Shown in pieces: positions 8,957 to 19,176 of a DNA stretch of 54,446 nt (positions within the stretch are counted from its first letter, which is position 1; the number at the start of each line of letters is the position of its first letter). The DNA is taken from contig DUCS01000043.1 in the NCBI GenBank assembly GCA_012959695.1, positions 1 to 54,446 on the forward strand. The letters run 5' to 3'. This DNA comes from Cycloclasticus sp. (GTDB taxonomy: Bacteria; Pseudomonadota; Gammaproteobacteria; Methylococcales; Cycloclasticaceae). The translations under genes and the position numbers were made by a program. The notes beneath the pieces were generated by a model, which ran no database searches, was not told the origin of the DNA, and was given only the letters and a program-made list of their open reading frames with translations.

Positions 8957-11518
8957 ATGAAAGCAGGGAAAGCAACTCACACCCCCATGATGGTGCAGTT
9001 TTTACGCATCAAGGCTGATTACCCAAACACGCTACTGTTTTACCGTATGGGTGATTTTTACGAACTTTTCCTTGATGACGCAGTGAAAGCATCGGATTTA
9101 CTCGGCATCACTCTCACCAGTCGCGGTCAAATTGAAGGCACGCCCATTCAGATGTGCGGCATTCCTCACCACGCGGCTGATGGCTATTTAGCAAAGTTAT
9201 TAAAGGCCGGTGAATCCGTTGCCATTTGCGAACAAGTCGGCGACCCCGCAACATCTAAAGGCCCGGTCGATCGAAAAGTTGTGCGCGTAGTAACGCCCGG
9301 CACACTCACTGAAGAGTCGTTACTGGATTCTCATAAAGACAGCTTGCTGTGCGCCATATTCGAACAACGAGGACACATTGGGCTAGCCACGGTTGACCTT
9401 GCCAGTGGTCGCTTTTTACTGCAAGAAGTTAATAGCGACACATCCCTGCAAACAGAGTTAGCACGTATTCAACCCGCCGAAACGCTTATCAGCGAAAACA
9501 GCAACTTATCTCGTTCCGCCACCCTGCCGGTCAATACCAGCCCATTAGCCAGTTGGCACTTCGACATTCAAACCGCCCAACGGTTATTAAACAAACAATT
9601 TGGCACCAAGGATCTTAAAGGGTTTGGTTGCCAAGACATGCATTTAGCAATAACAGCGGCCGGTGCTTTACTGCAGTATTTAAAGGATACTCACCAATCG
9701 TCACTGCCGCACCTGCAAACCATTCAAGTGGTTCAGCAAAGCGACTTTATTACCTTAGACGCATCAACAAGACAGCACCTTGAATTGGATTACCACCCAT
9801 CGGGGAATATGAAATTCACCCTACTCGGTTTGCTAAACCGCTGTAAAACGACCATGGGCACACGTTTATTGCGGCGTTGGATACATTTGCCACTACGCGA
9901 TCAAGACACCATCAAACACCGCTATTTAGCCATTGAGCAATTTCAACAAGCTAACCACCTTAATGACATACAAACGTCGCTTAATTCAACCGGTGATATT
10001 GAACGGGTTACCAGCCGCATCGCACTGCTTACTGCTCGCCCACGTGACTTGCTTGTGTTGCGGCAAACCTTATCGGCACTGCCTGATATTCAACGCGTTT
10101 TACACGCATTAGATGCACCCAGACTTAATCAGCTGACTGTGCAAACAGGCGACCACCAAGATTTACTGGCGCTGCTTAATAAAGCCATTGTTGAAAATCC
10201 ACCCGTACTCATTCGTGATGGCGGCGTTATTGCTGAGGGTTACAACGAGAAACTTGATGAGCTTAAAAACTTGAGTGCGAACGCCGATCAATTTTTATTA
10301 GACGTCGAGCAAAAAGAACGCGAGAACTCCGGCATAGCAACGCTTAGGTTAAATTACAACCGTGTACACGGGTATTACATTGAAGCGCCACGTTCTCAAT
10401 CTGACAACGTGCCAGATTACTTCATACGTAAGCAAACGCTTAAAAATGTAGAGCGTTATATCACCCCTGAATTGAAAGAGTTTGAAGATAAAATCTTACA
10501 CGCAAAAGAGCAAGCGCTGACGTACGAAAAGCAACTCTATACGGAGTTATTACAAAGCTTCGCACCACAACTTCAAGCGCTACAACGTTGCGCCGAAGCA
10601 CTGGCTGAAATTGACCTACTAGCAAATTTTGCCGAACGCGCACTCACACTCAACTTACATGCGCCAACATTAATTGACACGCCTAAACTATCTATACGAC
10701 AAGGCCGCCACCCGATTGTTGAAAATGTGATCGATGAACCGTTTATTGCCAACGATATCGACTTACACGCAGAACGCCGTATGTTGATTATCACCGGGCC
10801 GAATATGGGTGGTAAGTCTACTTACATGCGTCAAATCGCCTTGATTACGTTGATGGCTTACATTGGTTGTTACGTTCCAGCGAGCGAAGCAACACTTGGG
10901 CCCATTGATCAAATATTTACTCGCATTGGTGCGTCTGACGACCTTGCAAGCGGTCGTTCGACCTTCATGGTTGAAATGTCTGAAACAGCAAACATTTTGC
11001 ACAATGCCAGCGACAAAAGTTTGGTCTTAATGGATGAAATTGGCCGTGGTACTAGCACCTTTGATGGCCTTTCCTTGGCATGGGCATCTGCTGAGTATTT
11101 AGCCACTAAAACGCAGCCATTCACGCTGTTTGCCACGCATTACTTTGAAATGACCGCGCTACCAGAGCACGCGCCTGTTGCCGCCAATGTCCATTTAGAT
11201 GCGATTGAGCACGGCGAACATATTGTGTTTTTACACGCCGTTAAAGAAGGCGCGGCAAACCAAAGTTACGGCTTACAGGTCGCCGCTTTAGCCGGCGTGC
11301 CGAAAACAGTGATTAGAAATGCCCGCAAGAAATTAGCAACCTTGGAAAAGAGCCAAAACTCATTGACCATCGCAAACAATCATCACAATCAATTTGATAT
11401 TTTTAACCCGCCGCTAAGTGATGAAGCGCTGAGTTTTATAGAACAACTATCGCCCGATGAATTAAGCCCAAAAGAAGCCTTAAACGCTCTATATCAACTA
11501 AAGAATATCCTTAACTAA
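8957..11518 (+). CDS. mutS: DNA mismatch repair protein MutS
   Basis: MutS recognises mismatches and small loops and starts methyl-directed repair with MutL. The 853-residue protein equals the E. coli length. Mismatch-binding domain I carries the Phe-X-Glu motif in [11 protein letters not shown] (residues 29-39). The C-terminal ATPase has [14 protein letters not shown] (about 612-625), [28 protein letters not shown] (Walker B) and the ATHYFEM signature. A C-terminal dimer/tetramer tail with [16 protein letters not shown] is present. No strong Shine-Dalgarno precedes the ATG at 8957, but the N-terminal [12 protein letters not shown] matches the family. It converges on dsbC with a single base between the stop codons. 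Confidence 0.97.
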   Translation: MKAGKATHTPMMVQFLRIKADYPNTLLFYRMGDFYELFLDDAVKASDLLGITLTSRGQIEGTPIQMCGIPHHAADGYLAKLLKAGESVAICEQVGDPATSKGPVDRKVVRVVTPGTLTEESLLDSHKDSLLCAIFEQRGHIGLATVDLASGRFLLQEVNSDTSLQTELARIQPAETLISENSNLSRSATLPVNTSPLASWHFDIQTAQRLLNKQFGTKDLKGFGCQDMHLAITAAGALLQYLKDTHQSSLPHLQTIQVVQQSDFITLDASTRQHLELDYHPSGNMKFTLLGLLNRCKTTMGTRLLRRWIHLPLRDQDTIKHRYLAIEQFQQANHLNDIQTSLNSTGDIERVTSRIALLTARPRDLLVLRQTLSALPDIQRVLHALDAPRLNQLTVQTGDHQDLLALLNKAIVENPPVLIRDGGVIAEGYNEKLDELKNLSANADQFLLDVEQKERENSGIATLRLNYNRVHGYYIEAPRSQSDNVPDYFIRKQTLKNVERYITPELKEFEDKILHAKEQALTYEKQLYTELLQSFAPQLQALQRCAEALAEIDLLANFAERALTLNLHAPTLIDTPKLSIRQGRHPIVENVIDEPFIANDIDLHAERRMLIITGPNMGGKSTYMRQIALITLMAYIGCYVPASEATLGPIDQIFTRIGASDDLASGRSTFMVEMSETANILHNASDKSLVLMDEIGRGTSTFDGLSLAWASAEYLATKTQPFTLFATHYFEMTALPEHAPVAANVHLDAIEHGEHIVFLHAVKEGAANQSYGLQVAALAGVPKTVIRNARKKLATLEKSQNSLTIANNHHNQFDIFNPPLSDEALSFIEQLSPDELSPKEALNALYQLKNILN

Positions 11519-11519
11519 C

Positions 11520-12221
11520 TTACCAACCTAAGTGTTTAGCTAACTCTTTTGCTGGAACAAACCCCGGCACCATCGTGCCATCATCAGCAATAATCGCAGG
11601 CGTTCCTGTCACGCCAAATGCCTGAGCTAATCTCATATGTTCATCAATTGGGTTGTCGCACGTTTTATTAACCACCGTATTATTCAGCTTCGCATCTGTT
11701 AGCGCTTGATTCCTATCTTTAGCACACCACACTGAAACGGCTTTAAAGTAAGACTCTGTATTAGGGCCTGAGCGAGGAAAGAACAGATAACGAACCGTCA
11801 TACCCGCGTCGGTATACGAATCAATTTTAGCGTGCAGCTTTCTACAGTAGCCACAATCAATGTCCGAAAAAATCGTGATGGTATGTTTTTGTTCTTTTGC
11901 GGGGAAGATGATCATGCTCTTTTCATCAATTTTCGCAAGTTCTGAGCGTCTAGCAAGTTTTAAAGCCGTTTCAGTCATGTTTGTACGATTAACCAAATCA
12001 ACCATTTCACCTTGAATGATGTAACGGCCATCCGCTGACACATAAATGACCCTTGCTCCAACAATGACTTGAAACAGGCCATCAACCGGAGTTTTAGATA
12101 CTTGTTCTTTCTTGATGCCGGGTATCACTTTTGATAATTCATCCGCTATTGATGCCTCGTCCGCATTAACCATCCCGCAAAAAAAACTAAACAACACAAC
12201 ACTTAACAACCACTTTTTCAT
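11520..12221 (-). CDS. dsbC: Periplasmic thiol:disulfide interchange protein DsbC
   Basis: DsbC isomerises wrong disulfides in exported proteins and is kept reduced by DsbD. A signal peptide (residues 1-20, ending CGMVNA) precedes 213 mature residues. The N-terminal dimerisation domain spans about residues 21-80. The thioredoxin-like domain has the redox site CGYC at 123-126 and the cis-proline loop TGTPAII near residue 211. A second cysteine pair (VWCAKD and NKTCDNP) matches the structural disulfide of DsbC. It follows xerD on the minus strand, the same order as E. coli xerD-dsbC. Confidence 0.94.
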   Translation of the reverse strand: MKKWLLSVVLFSFFCGMVNADEASIADELSKVIPGIKKEQVSKTPVDGLFQVIVGARVIYVSADGRYIIQGEMVDLVNRTNMTETALKLARRSELAKIDEKSMIIFPAKEQKHTITIFSDIDCGYCRKLHAKIDSYTDAGMTVRYLFFPRSGPNTESYFKAVSVWCAKDRNQALTDAKLNNTVVNKTCDNPIDEHMRLAQAFGVTGTPAIIADDGTMVPGFVPAKELAKHLGW

Positions 12222-12321
12222 TTCTAACCCTTAATTAATCATTTCAAATCTATTAGACACGCTCAAGCGCTAAAAACATACACGCTCTTTTATGTTTTTG
12301 TTCCCGAGATATAATGCCGCT

Positions 12322-13212
12322 TTAGCCCCTTGGGTGAAACTTCTCATGAATATCTTTTAAACGCTCTTTCGCAATGTGCGTGTAAATTTGCGTTGTTGAT
12401 AAATCACTGTGCCCAAGCAATAACTGCACGACACGTAAATCCGCACCGTGATTCAATAAATGCGTAGCAAACGCGTGCCTTAAGGTGTGGGGGGAAACCA
12501 CTTTGTTAATCTCCGCTTTCGTCGCATAGCGTTTAATCAAGTGCCAAAAAGCTTGTCGCGTCATACCCGATCCGCGATTGGTTGGGAATACGAAATCTGT
12601 CTTCCTCTCAGCTAAAATATCAAGCCGCCACTGCTGTATGAAGTTTTGCAACCAGTCCAACGCCTCTTCTCCCACAGGCACTAGCCGGTCTTTATTGCCC
12701 TTACCGGTTACCCTCACCAAACCCCGACGGAAATTGATTTCTGTCAATCTCAAACCAACCAATTCACTCACTCTTAGACCACTGGCATACAACAACTCCA
12801 ACATCGCCCTGTCTCTAAAACCAAGTGATGTTGACGTATCAGGCGCATTTAACAAGCCTTCAACGTCCGCTTCAGATAATGTTAATGGCAGAGCGCGACC
12901 TAACTTTGGCGCCTCAATGATAGCGGATGGGTTTTCAACTACTTTCCCTTCGCGTACAGCATAGATAAAGAAACGTTTTAGACTGGATAAGAAACGCGCC
13001 GATGAACGGGCAGATATTCCCTGTCCTAACCGTTCAGCCAAATACGCTGAAATATCTGACGACTGACATCCTACCAGTGTCTTTCGTCGCTTATTTAGCC
13101 AAGTACTGAACAGTTTTAAGTCTGATCTATAGGCCGATATGGTGTTATCACTGAGGCCATATTCAACCCATAAAGAGTCCAGAAATAATTGTATATCGTC
13201 ATCCATACTCAA
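12322..13212 (-). CDS. xerD: Site-specific tyrosine recombinase XerD
   Basis: XerD works with XerC at dif to resolve chromosome dimers under FtsK control. The 296-residue protein has the SAM-like core-binding domain (about residues 1-90). The catalytic residues are all visible: R147 (ASGLRVSEL), K171 (TGKGNKDR), H242 and R245 (HTLRHAFATHLL), H268 (LLGHSDLSTTQ) and nucleophile Y277 (IYTH). These positions match E. coli XerD offset by one or two residues. Either of two closely spaced methionines (1 or 3) could start it. Synteny with dsbC favours XerD over XerC. Confidence 0.95.
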   Translation of the reverse strand: MSMDDDIQLFLDSLWVEYGLSDNTISAYRSDLKLFSTWLNKRRKTLVGCQSSDISAYLAERLGQGISARSSARFLSSLKRFFIYAVREGKVVENPSAIIEAPKLGRALPLTLSEADVEGLLNAPDTSTSLGFRDRAMLELLYASGLRVSELVGLRLTEINFRRGLVRVTGKGNKDRLVPVGEEALDWLQNFIQQWRLDILAERKTDFVFPTNRGSGMTRQAFWHLIKRYATKAEINKVVSPHTLRHAFATHLLNHGADLRVVQLLLGHSDLSTTQIYTHIAKERLKDIHEKFHPRG

Positions 13213-13298
13213 TTAAAAACCTTTAAGCCGTTCCTTATAATGCCTTTATTAATTAAAGTATAACCCAGCTTTATTTATGCGCTACGTACAACCTTGCA

Positions 13299-13323
13299 TA
13301 AAAAAGGCCGGATTAACCGGCCT
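13299..13323 (-). terminator. Rho-independent terminator of the rplS operon
   Basis: A perfect 7-bp GC-rich stem AGGCCGG (13305-13311) pairs with 13317-13323 around a 5-base loop. On the minus strand a run of T (plus A run 13300-13305) follows. It lies 26 bases beyond the rplS stop. Confidence 0.88.
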
Positions 13324-13348
13324 CTTAAATTCAACACAATCGAGTAAC

Positions 13349-13693
13349 TTACAGTTTCTCTTTAATACGCGCTGCTTTGCCACGTAATTCACGTAAGTAG
13401 TACAACTTGGCACGTCTAACAGAACCGCGACGTTTTACTTCAACACCCGCAATTAATTTACTGTGTGATTGGAAAACACGCTCAACACCTTCGCCATGTG
13501 AAATTTTACGTACAGTAAACGCTGAATTAACACCGCGATTACGTTTCGCAATCACAACGCCTTCAAATGCCTGAATACGTTCAGTTGTGCCTTCTTTTAC
13601 TTTAACTTTTACGATAACCGTGTCACCCGCACTAAAGCTAGGTAAGTCGTTATTCATTTGTTCTGCTTCAATCTGTGCAATTATGTTACTCAT
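13349..13693 (-). CDS. rplS: 50S ribosomal protein L19
   Basis: L19 sits at the 30S-50S interface and contacts bridge B8. The 114 residues (E. coli 115) carry [32 protein letters not shown] and the C-terminal [17 protein letters not shown]. It is the last gene of rpsP-rimM-trmD-rplS on the minus strand, 17 bases after trmD and followed by a strong terminator. Confidence 0.98.
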   Translation of the reverse strand: MSNIIAQIEAEQMNNDLPSFSAGDTVIVKVKVKEGTTERIQAFEGVVIAKRNRGVNSAFTVRKISHGEGVERVFQSHSKLIAGVEVKRRGSVRRAKLYYLRELRGKAARIKEKL

Positions 13694-13710
13694 TTTTAAT
13701 TCCTTAGTTT

Positions 13711-14460
13711 TTAACTCTTTAAATTATTCAATTCTTTCTTGTATTCATCAAGCAATAACGCTTGTTGCTTACTTAATTCTTTTTTTTCCAGTAAATCAGG
13801 GCGCTTCTGCCATGTTTTACCGAGCGCTTGTTTTTCACGCCACGTTGCAATCTTTTTATGATTGCCACTTAACAACACCTCGGGCACTGCTTCACCGTCA
13901 AACACATCGGGTCGTGTGTAATGCGGATGATCCAACAAGCCATCTACAAACGAGTCTTCGGTTGCTGAGCCTTCATGCCCTAATACACCTGGCAATGTTC
14001 TAGACACTGCATCCAGCAATACTAATGCTGGCAACTCTCCACCGCTTAAAACAAAATCACCTATCGACCATTCTTCGTCAACATGTGAACGTATTAATCG
14101 TTCATCAACCCCTTCATAGCGACCGGCTATTAAAACCAGCCGTGAACACTGCGACAACGTTTTCACACCATCCTGATCTAATCGACGGCCTTGTGGGCTG
14201 AGATAAATCACTTTAGCCGGTTCATCACTTGCTTTTACTGCTGACTGAATCGCTTTTTTAAGCGGTTCAACCTTCATCACCATGCCAGGCCCACCACCAA
14301 ACGGGCGGTCATCTACAGTACGGTGTGCATCTTCGGTGAAATCACGAGGATTCCACGTTTTAAGCTGCAGCAATTTATTACTGATTGCCCTGCCAACAAC
14401 ACCCATCGATGCTGCTTGTTCAAACTCTTGCGGAAACAGCGTAATAACATCAAAACGCAT
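13711..14460 (-). CDS. trmD: tRNA (guanine37-N1)-methyltransferase TrmD
   Basis: TrmD places m1G at position 37 of tRNAs reading CCN, CUN and CGG, which prevents +1 frameshifting. The 249-residue protein starts [13 protein letters not shown] and has the SPOUT trefoil-knot motifs [24 protein letters not shown] and [14 protein letters not shown]. The C-terminal [26 protein letters not shown] is typical. The start at 14460 is chosen over an upstream one because it fits the family and lies 5 bases past the rimM stop. Confidence 0.97.
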   Translation of the reverse strand: MRFDVITLFPQEFEQAASMGVVGRAISNKLLQLKTWNPRDFTEDAHRTVDDRPFGGGPGMVMKVEPLKKAIQSAVKASDEPAKVIYLSPQGRRLDQDGVKTLSQCSRLVLIAGRYEGVDERLIRSHVDEEWSIGDFVLSGGELPALVLLDAVSRTLPGVLGHEGSATEDSFVDGLLDHPHYTRPDVFDGEAVPEVLLSGNHKKIATWREKQALGKTWQKRPDLLEKKELSKQQALLLDEYKKELNNLKS

Positions 14461-14465
14461 AACGT

Positions 14466-15002
14466 TTAAAAATCCACGTCCCAATCTACTATCATTTTCT
14501 GCTCAAGCAAATCAACTGATTTAACCACTTGATCTAACACAAAGGGGATAAGCCTTTCTCTATCGCCTTTAACAACAATGACGTCATTCGCACCCGTTTC
14601 AAGCATGTGATCAATAACACCAAACTGCTCGCCGGTTAGTGACACAACATTCAAGCCAATTAAATCAGACCAGTAAAACTCGCCTTTCCTTAAATCAGGC
14701 AATTGCTCAGCGGTAATATAAATATCACTACCAACCCAGTGTTCTGCTTCATTTCTATCATCCACACCGTCAAACAGTGCAATGATTGTTTTGCCATGTG
14801 ACTTGCCGGCTTTCAACTTTACTGGCTTGCGCACTTTGCCACGTTCAACGTACCAAGGTTTGTAAGACAGTATGTTTTCTTTTTTATCGGTATTGGCGTA
14901 AATTTTCAACCAACCTTTTACACCAAACACACCCGATATATTCCCAACTTTCAGCCAGGTAATTTCTTTCTCTAGCTGTTCTGAATAGCTTACTTCAGAC
15001 AC
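14466..15002 (-). CDS. rimM: 16S rRNA processing protein RimM
   Basis: RimM binds S19 and helps mature the 30S head. The 178-residue protein has the N-terminal RimM domain ([20 protein letters not shown]) and a C-terminal PRC-barrel ([39 protein letters not shown]). The start is GTG at 15002, one base past the rpsP stop; the first residues are variable in the family, so the exact start is less certain than the gene. Confidence 0.95.
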   Translation of the reverse strand: MSEVSYSEQLEKEITWLKVGNISGVFGVKGWLKIYANTDKKENILSYKPWYVERGKVRKPVKLKAGKSHGKTIIALFDGVDDRNEAEHWVGSDIYITAEQLPDLRKGEFYWSDLIGLNVVSLTGEQFGVIDHMLETGANDVIVVKGDRERLIPFVLDQVVKSVDLLEQKMIVDWDVDF

Positions 15003-15003
15003 C

Positions 15004-15255
15004 TTAAGCTGCGGCTTCAGCGGCCTCTTTAATCAGCTTTTTTACTCGTTCTGTTGCTTGAGCGCCTTCGCCTACCCAATGATCAATACGCGCAGTATCG
15101 ATCGTTAAACGAACTTCTCCACCAATTGCTCTTGGGTTGAAATACCCAACTCTTTCGATGTAGCGACCATCGCGACTTCTGCGACTATCTGCAACAACAA
15201 CGTGATAGAAAGGGCGTTTTTTTGCGCCGGTTCTTGAAAGACGTATCTTTACCAT
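15004..15255 (-). CDS. rpsP: 30S ribosomal protein S16
   Basis: S16 is an early-assembling small-subunit protein. The 83 residues include [34 protein letters not shown] and [14 protein letters not shown], all family hallmarks. It opens the rpsP-rimM-trmD-rplS operon. The 131 bases upstream separate it from ffh, enough room for its own promoter, although I see no clear consensus. Confidence 0.98.
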   Translation of the reverse strand: MVKIRLSRTGAKKRPFYHVVVADSRRSRDGRYIERVGYFNPRAIGGEVRLTIDTARIDHWVGEGAQATERVKKLIKEAAEAAA

Positions 15256-15330
15256 TTATTTTCCTTTAAATTCTAATTTTATAAATTTTAACTAAGTTAA
15301 CTCGTGAATTTTACGCGAAATTTTTGATTT

Positions 15331-15348
15331 GGTGAAGTTTTTTTCACC
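15331..15348. repeat. Inverted repeat between ffh and rpsP
   Basis: GGTGAA (15331-15336) and TTCACC (15343-15348) flank a T-rich 6-base spacer. It sits in the leader region of rpsP, 75 bases upstream of its start. On the minus strand no T-run follows, so it is not a standard terminator. It could be a weak hairpin in the ribosomal-operon leader or an ffh 3' structure. Function is unknown. Confidence 0.4.
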
Positions 15349-15386
15349 ATTCCCTGCAATTTCTTAATAGCCTCGTACTCAAGCGC

Positions 15387-16754
15387 TTATTGAAAAGGGA
15401 AACCTTGCCCTTGCCCCAACTGTCCTTTTAAGCCGCGCATCATTTTTGCCATACCGCCTTTTGACATTTTCTTCATCATTTTTTGTGCTTGTTTATATTG
15501 CTTCATCAGCTTATTGACATCTTGTACTTGAAGCCCTGCACCTGCCGCAATTCGCTTTCTTCTTGACCCATTAATTAGCGTAGGAAATATTTTTTCTTTT
15601 CGAGTCATCGAATTAATCAGCGCAATCTGGCGCGTAAAGTCTTTGTCATTCACTTGGTTTTTAACGTTTTTCGGTACATTTGCCATGCCCGGAATTTTGT
15701 CCATCATCGCGTTCATGCCGCCCATGTCCATCATTTGTGATAACTGGTCGCGGTAATCGTCTAAATCAAACCCTTTACCTTTTTGAAGTTTTTTCGCAAG
15801 TTTTTCAGCTTTATCCTTATCAACTTTACGCTCAATCTCTTCAACTAAACTAAGCGCATCGCCCATGCCCAACAAACGTGAGGCAACACGGTCGGGGTGA
15901 AACGGTTCTAAGGCATCTGTCTTTTCACCAACACCCAAAAACTTAATCGGCTTACCCGTAATTTGACGAATAGACAGTGCCGCACCACCACGTGCATCGC
16001 CGTCTGTTTTAGTGAGCACGACACCGGTTAGCGGCAACACATCATTGAATGCTTTCGCCGTATTAGCTGCATCTTGCCCCGTCATACTATCAACAACAAA
16101 CAATGTTTCTGCTGGTTTTGCAGCCGCATGAACCTGACGGATTTCATCCATCATGTCGGCATCAATGTGCAGGCGACCGGCGGTATCAACAATCAACACA
16201 TCCGCAAACTGTTTGCTCGCTTCAGCAATCGCCTTTTTAACAATCGCGACTGGCTTTTGGTCGGTAGAACTTGGGAAGAAACTCGCGCCCACTTCTGTAG
16301 CCAGTGTTTGTAGCTGCTCAATCGCGGCTGGACGATAAACATCCGCACTCACCACCATCACGGATTTGTTGTGTCGCTCAATCAACAAGCGAGATAATTT
16401 AGCAACGGTTGTTGTTTTACCCGAACCTTGAAGACCGGCCATAAGAATAACCACGGGTGGCGCTGCAGATAAGTCCAATGACTCGTTTGCCTCGCCCATT
16501 GTTTTGACAAGTTCTTCGTTAACAATCTTGAGCATCGCCTGACCAGGCGACAAGCTTTTCATCACCTCTTGACCTAAGGCACGTTCTTTAACCACGTCCG
16601 TAAAATCTTTAACAACAGACAACGCAACATCGGCCTCAAGCAAGGCCATTCTGACCTCACGCATGGTGTCTTTGATATTGTCTTCTGTTAATCGCCCTTG
16701 CCCTCTAATCCGTTTAAAGGTGGCATTTAGGCGATCGGTTAAATTATCAAACAT
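15387..16754 (-). CDS. ffh: Signal recognition particle protein Ffh
   Basis: Ffh binds 4.5S RNA and signal sequences and delivers ribosomes to FtsY at the inner membrane. The 455-residue protein has the N domain, then the G domain with GLQGSGKTTTVAKL (G1), VSADVYRPAAIEQL, DTAGRLHID and TKTDGDARGGAALS. The methionine-rich M domain (about residues 325-455) carries MMDMGGMNAMM and the RNA-binding SMTRKEKIFPTLINGSRRKRIAAGAG. It is divergent from the CcsA-like gene, the same pairing as ffh and ypjD in E. coli. Confidence 0.97.
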   Translation of the reverse strand: MFDNLTDRLNATFKRIRGQGRLTEDNIKDTMREVRMALLEADVALSVVKDFTDVVKERALGQEVMKSLSPGQAMLKIVNEELVKTMGEANESLDLSAAPPVVILMAGLQGSGKTTTVAKLSRLLIERHNKSVMVVSADVYRPAAIEQLQTLATEVGASFFPSSTDQKPVAIVKKAIAEASKQFADVLIVDTAGRLHIDADMMDEIRQVHAAAKPAETLFVVDSMTGQDAANTAKAFNDVLPLTGVVLTKTDGDARGGAALSIRQITGKPIKFLGVGEKTDALEPFHPDRVASRLLGMGDALSLVEEIERKVDKDKAEKLAKKLQKGKGFDLDDYRDQLSQMMDMGGMNAMMDKIPGMANVPKNVKNQVNDKDFTRQIALINSMTRKEKIFPTLINGSRRKRIAAGAGLQVQDVNKLMKQYKQAQKMMKKMSKGGMAKMMRGLKGQLGQGQGFPFQ

Positions 16755-16923
16755 AGTTATTCCTTAAAATTATCGCGCGTATTTTCGCACGTCTTTCTCT
16801 TTAAGTGCAGTTGAATTTTAATGTTTAAAGCCAATCTATTTGACAAAAGGGCAATCAACGTTAGCGCCGCGTTCAAAGAGCATAACAAAATCGCTTCTGC
16901 TAAATTCAGCTTTGTGACACACT

Positions 16924-17748
16924 ATGCCGATGCTATTATCACTCAACGTCTTTAACAACTTAACCATCATTGCCGTATTGCTGTACGCATTAAGCGCAGG
17001 GTTAGCCGCCATTAGCATCGTTAAAGAATCACCCATAAAAAAACAACGGTTATTTGTTCTTTCAAGCGCGTTGATTGCAGTTTTTGTTCATTCACTATTG
17101 GCCGCCAACAGCTATAGCGTTAACCACGTCATTGCTAATGATTTCTTTAGTATGTTATCGCTGGTGTTTCTCGTCATCAGCGTATTATTTATCTTCTCAG
17201 CTTTAAGCCAACCCATTGAATCACTGGCCATTATCGTTTTCCCATTTTCAGCCGCTGCTGTGTTGCTGAATTTTGGCAACGCAGCTGTCAACGTTCAACC
17301 TATAAACATAGAGGCAGCACTACAAACGCACATTATTTTATCTATTTTGTCGTATAGTTTATTAACCGTTGCTGCCTTTCAAGCAGTATTTTTATCCATC
17401 CAAGAAAAGCAATTACATAATCATCAAACAAGCCGTTTTATACACGGTTTACCGCCGCTTCAATTGATGGAGAGCTTGTTGTTTCGCGTTGTCTTTATAG
17501 GGCTTTTCCTATTAACGTTTGCTCTTGCCACCGGTTTTATTTTCTTAGATGATGTTTTTGCCCAGCATATTGCGCACAAAACGGTGTTATCTATGCTGGC
17601 TTGGTTTCTGTTTACAACCTTGTTGTGTGGCAGACACTTTTTAGGCTGGCGCGGACAAAAAGCGGTTAAATGGACATATAGCGGCTATTTCGCCTTAATG
17701 CTCGCCTACTTTGGTAGCAAGTTCGTTTTACAACTGGTCCTTAACTAA
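16924..17748 (+). CDS. ypjD: Cytochrome c assembly (CcsA/HemX-like) inner membrane protein YpjD
   Basis: This is an integral membrane protein of 274 residues with about eight hydrophobic segments (first near residues 14-33, last near 255-273). It resembles the CcsA/CcmC-like family that handles haem. The block TALQTHIILSILSYSLLTVAAFQAVFL and the late histidines (AHKTVLSMLAWFLF, GRHFLGWRGQKAVKWTY) fit that family. The classic WWD motif is not evident, so a direct cytochrome c role is unproven. The position divergent from ffh matches ypjD in E. coli. Its stop is 3 bases from the convergent phosphatase gene. Confidence 0.8.
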   Translation: MPMLLSLNVFNNLTIIAVLLYALSAGLAAISIVKESPIKKQRLFVLSSALIAVFVHSLLAANSYSVNHVIANDFFSMLSLVFLVISVLFIFSALSQPIESLAIIVFPFSAAAVLLNFGNAAVNVQPINIEAALQTHIILSILSYSLLTVAAFQAVFLSIQEKQLHNHQTSRFIHGLPPLQLMESLLFRVVFIGLFLLTFALATGFIFLDDVFAQHIAHKTVLSMLAWFLFTTLLCGRHFLGWRGQKAVKWTYSGYFALMLAYFGSKFVLQLVLN

Positions 17749-17751
17749 CGT

Positions 17752-18228
17752 TTAAGGCCTCAGTCGTTTTTCAACGTCCGTCAGCAACCCTTCGCAGCCG
17801 TCTTCAATCAAATCCAACACGCGTTCAAAACCGTTTCCTTGCCCATAATATGGGTCAGGCACTTCTTTCACTGTACTGCGTGTAGCAAAATCCAATATGT
17901 ATTTGATTTTATGCCGGTGTTCCATCGGGCAACCTTCACGTGTTAAATGGTAATTATCATTATCCGCCACTAACAAATAATCAAATTCTTCGTAGTCGTA
18001 ATCGTCCAATTGGCGTGCTGTTAAATCACTTAAATCAACGCCTCTAAAACTCGCCGCTTGAATAGAGCGTTGATCGGGCTTATTACCAACGTGGTACGCA
18101 TGTGTACCCGCAGAATCAACTTGGATTTGCTCAGACAAATTTTTATCCGCAACCATTTGGCGAAATACACCGTGCGCAGTTGGTGAACGGCATATATTGC
18201 CCATGCAAATAAATAGTATTTTTATCAT
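17752..18228 (-). CDS. Low-molecular-weight protein tyrosine phosphatase
   Basis: The 158-residue protein has the signature loop CMGNICRS, giving nucleophile C8 and R14 (C-X5-R), and the general acid in VPDPYYG (D125). These define the low-molecular-weight phosphotyrosine phosphatase family. Its start overlaps the kdsB stop (TAATG), so it is translationally coupled to a lipopolysaccharide gene. No tyrosine kinase is in the window, so the substrate is unknown; exopolysaccharide kinases are common partners in other bacteria. Confidence 0.93.
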   Translation of the reverse strand: MIKILFICMGNICRSPTAHGVFRQMVADKNLSEQIQVDSAGTHAYHVGNKPDQRSIQAASFRGVDLSDLTARQLDDYDYEEFDYLLVADNDNYHLTREGCPMEHRHKIKYILDFATRSTVKEVPDPYYGQGNGFERVLDLIEDGCEGLLTDVEKRLRP

Positions 18229-18983
18229 TAGGCGAAAAGGTCGTTAATTCGATCTAAGTCTTCTTGCGTGTCCACGCCCGCTTCAGGCACTTGATCAACC
18301 GCCGGCACTAAAATACGTTCGCCTTGATAAAGAATTCTTAATTGCTCCAGTGATTCTATTTGTTCTAACGCACAAACTGGCCACGTAATGTAACGACGTA
18401 AAAAACCGGCCGTATAACTGTATATTCCAATGTGCCTGAAGTGTTCTTGCTGAAAGCTCGACGCATTATCTGGAAAACAGTCCCTGTCCCAAGGTATTGG
18501 CGCGCGACTAAAATACAACGCATAATCTTTAGCATCCCTAACAACCTTTACGGCATTTGGATTGAGCACTTCGTTTACATCTTTTATCGGCGCACACAAA
18601 CTGGCTACTTGCGCTGTCGTTTGCTCCATTAACGCCGTTGCTGCTTTTTTAATCAGTTCTGGCGGAATTAACGGTTCATCACCTTGGCAATTAACAATCA
18701 CCGTGTCGTCCACCCACTCGAGTGTATTAGCCACTTCTGTTAAGCGCTCCGTGCCACTGGTATGCGACTCTAACGTCATCACCGCATTAAACCCAGCTAG
18801 CTTTACGCACTCTAATATACGTTTGTCATCGGTCGCTACAACCACTTCTTCCGCACCTGCTAGTGCAGCCTTCTCGCAGACATGCAATATCATTTCTTTA
18901 CCGGCTATTTTTAATAGCGGCTTACCCGGCAACCTTGATGATGCATAACGGGCGGGAATAACAACTTTAAACGTACCGTCCAT
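18228..18983 (-). CDS. kdsB: 3-deoxy-manno-octulosonate cytidylyltransferase
   Basis: KdsB activates Kdo as CMP-Kdo for lipid A core assembly. The 251-residue protein has the N-terminal nucleotide-binding PARYASSRLPGKPL, VVVATDDKRI, the CQGDEPLIPPELI motif and HIGIYSYTAGFL. It is part of a minus-strand run exbB-exbD-lpxK-trm112-like-kdsB-phosphatase. Spacing to the upstream small gene is 4 bases. Confidence 0.97.
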   Translation of the reverse strand: MDGTFKVVIPARYASSRLPGKPLLKIAGKEMILHVCEKAALAGAEEVVVATDDKRILECVKLAGFNAVMTLESHTSGTERLTEVANTLEWVDDTVIVNCQGDEPLIPPELIKKAATALMEQTTAQVASLCAPIKDVNEVLNPNAVKVVRDAKDYALYFSRAPIPWDRDCFPDNASSFQQEHFRHIGIYSYTAGFLRRYITWPVCALEQIESLEQLRILYQGERILVPAVDQVPEAGVDTQEDLDRINDLFA

Positions 18984-18987
18984 ACAC

Positions 18988-19176
18988 TTAGCGAAGCGCC
19001 TTTGCCTCGTCAGACGTTAGCTTTCTCGCTTCGTCGATTAACATAATGGGGATATCATCGCGTACTTCATACGCTAGCCGGCAAGGCACACAGACTAATT
19101 CTTGCTCTTCTTTTAAATATTTCAAACTTGACTTACAAGAAGGGCAAGCCAATATATCCAGTAATTTCTTATCCAT
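18988..19176 (-). CDS. ycaR: Trm112-like small zinc protein (YcaR family)
   Basis: This 62-residue protein has two cysteine pairs, C11/C14 (CPSCK) and C29/C32 (CVPC), then LAYEVRDDIPIMLIDEAR, which is typical of the YcaR/Trm112-like family. In eukaryotes Trm112 activates methyltransferases; the bacterial role is not firmly known. It overlaps lpxK by 8 bases and precedes kdsB, the same position as ycaR in E. coli. Confidence 0.9.
   Translation of the reverse strand: MDKKLLDILACPSCKSSLKYLKEEQELVCVPCRLAYEVRDDIPIMLIDEARKLTSDEAKALR

Noticed and set aside
16836..17036. Small minus-strand reading frame across the ypjD start
   Set aside because: It is antisense to the ypjD N-terminus, and no family features or ribosome site were found.
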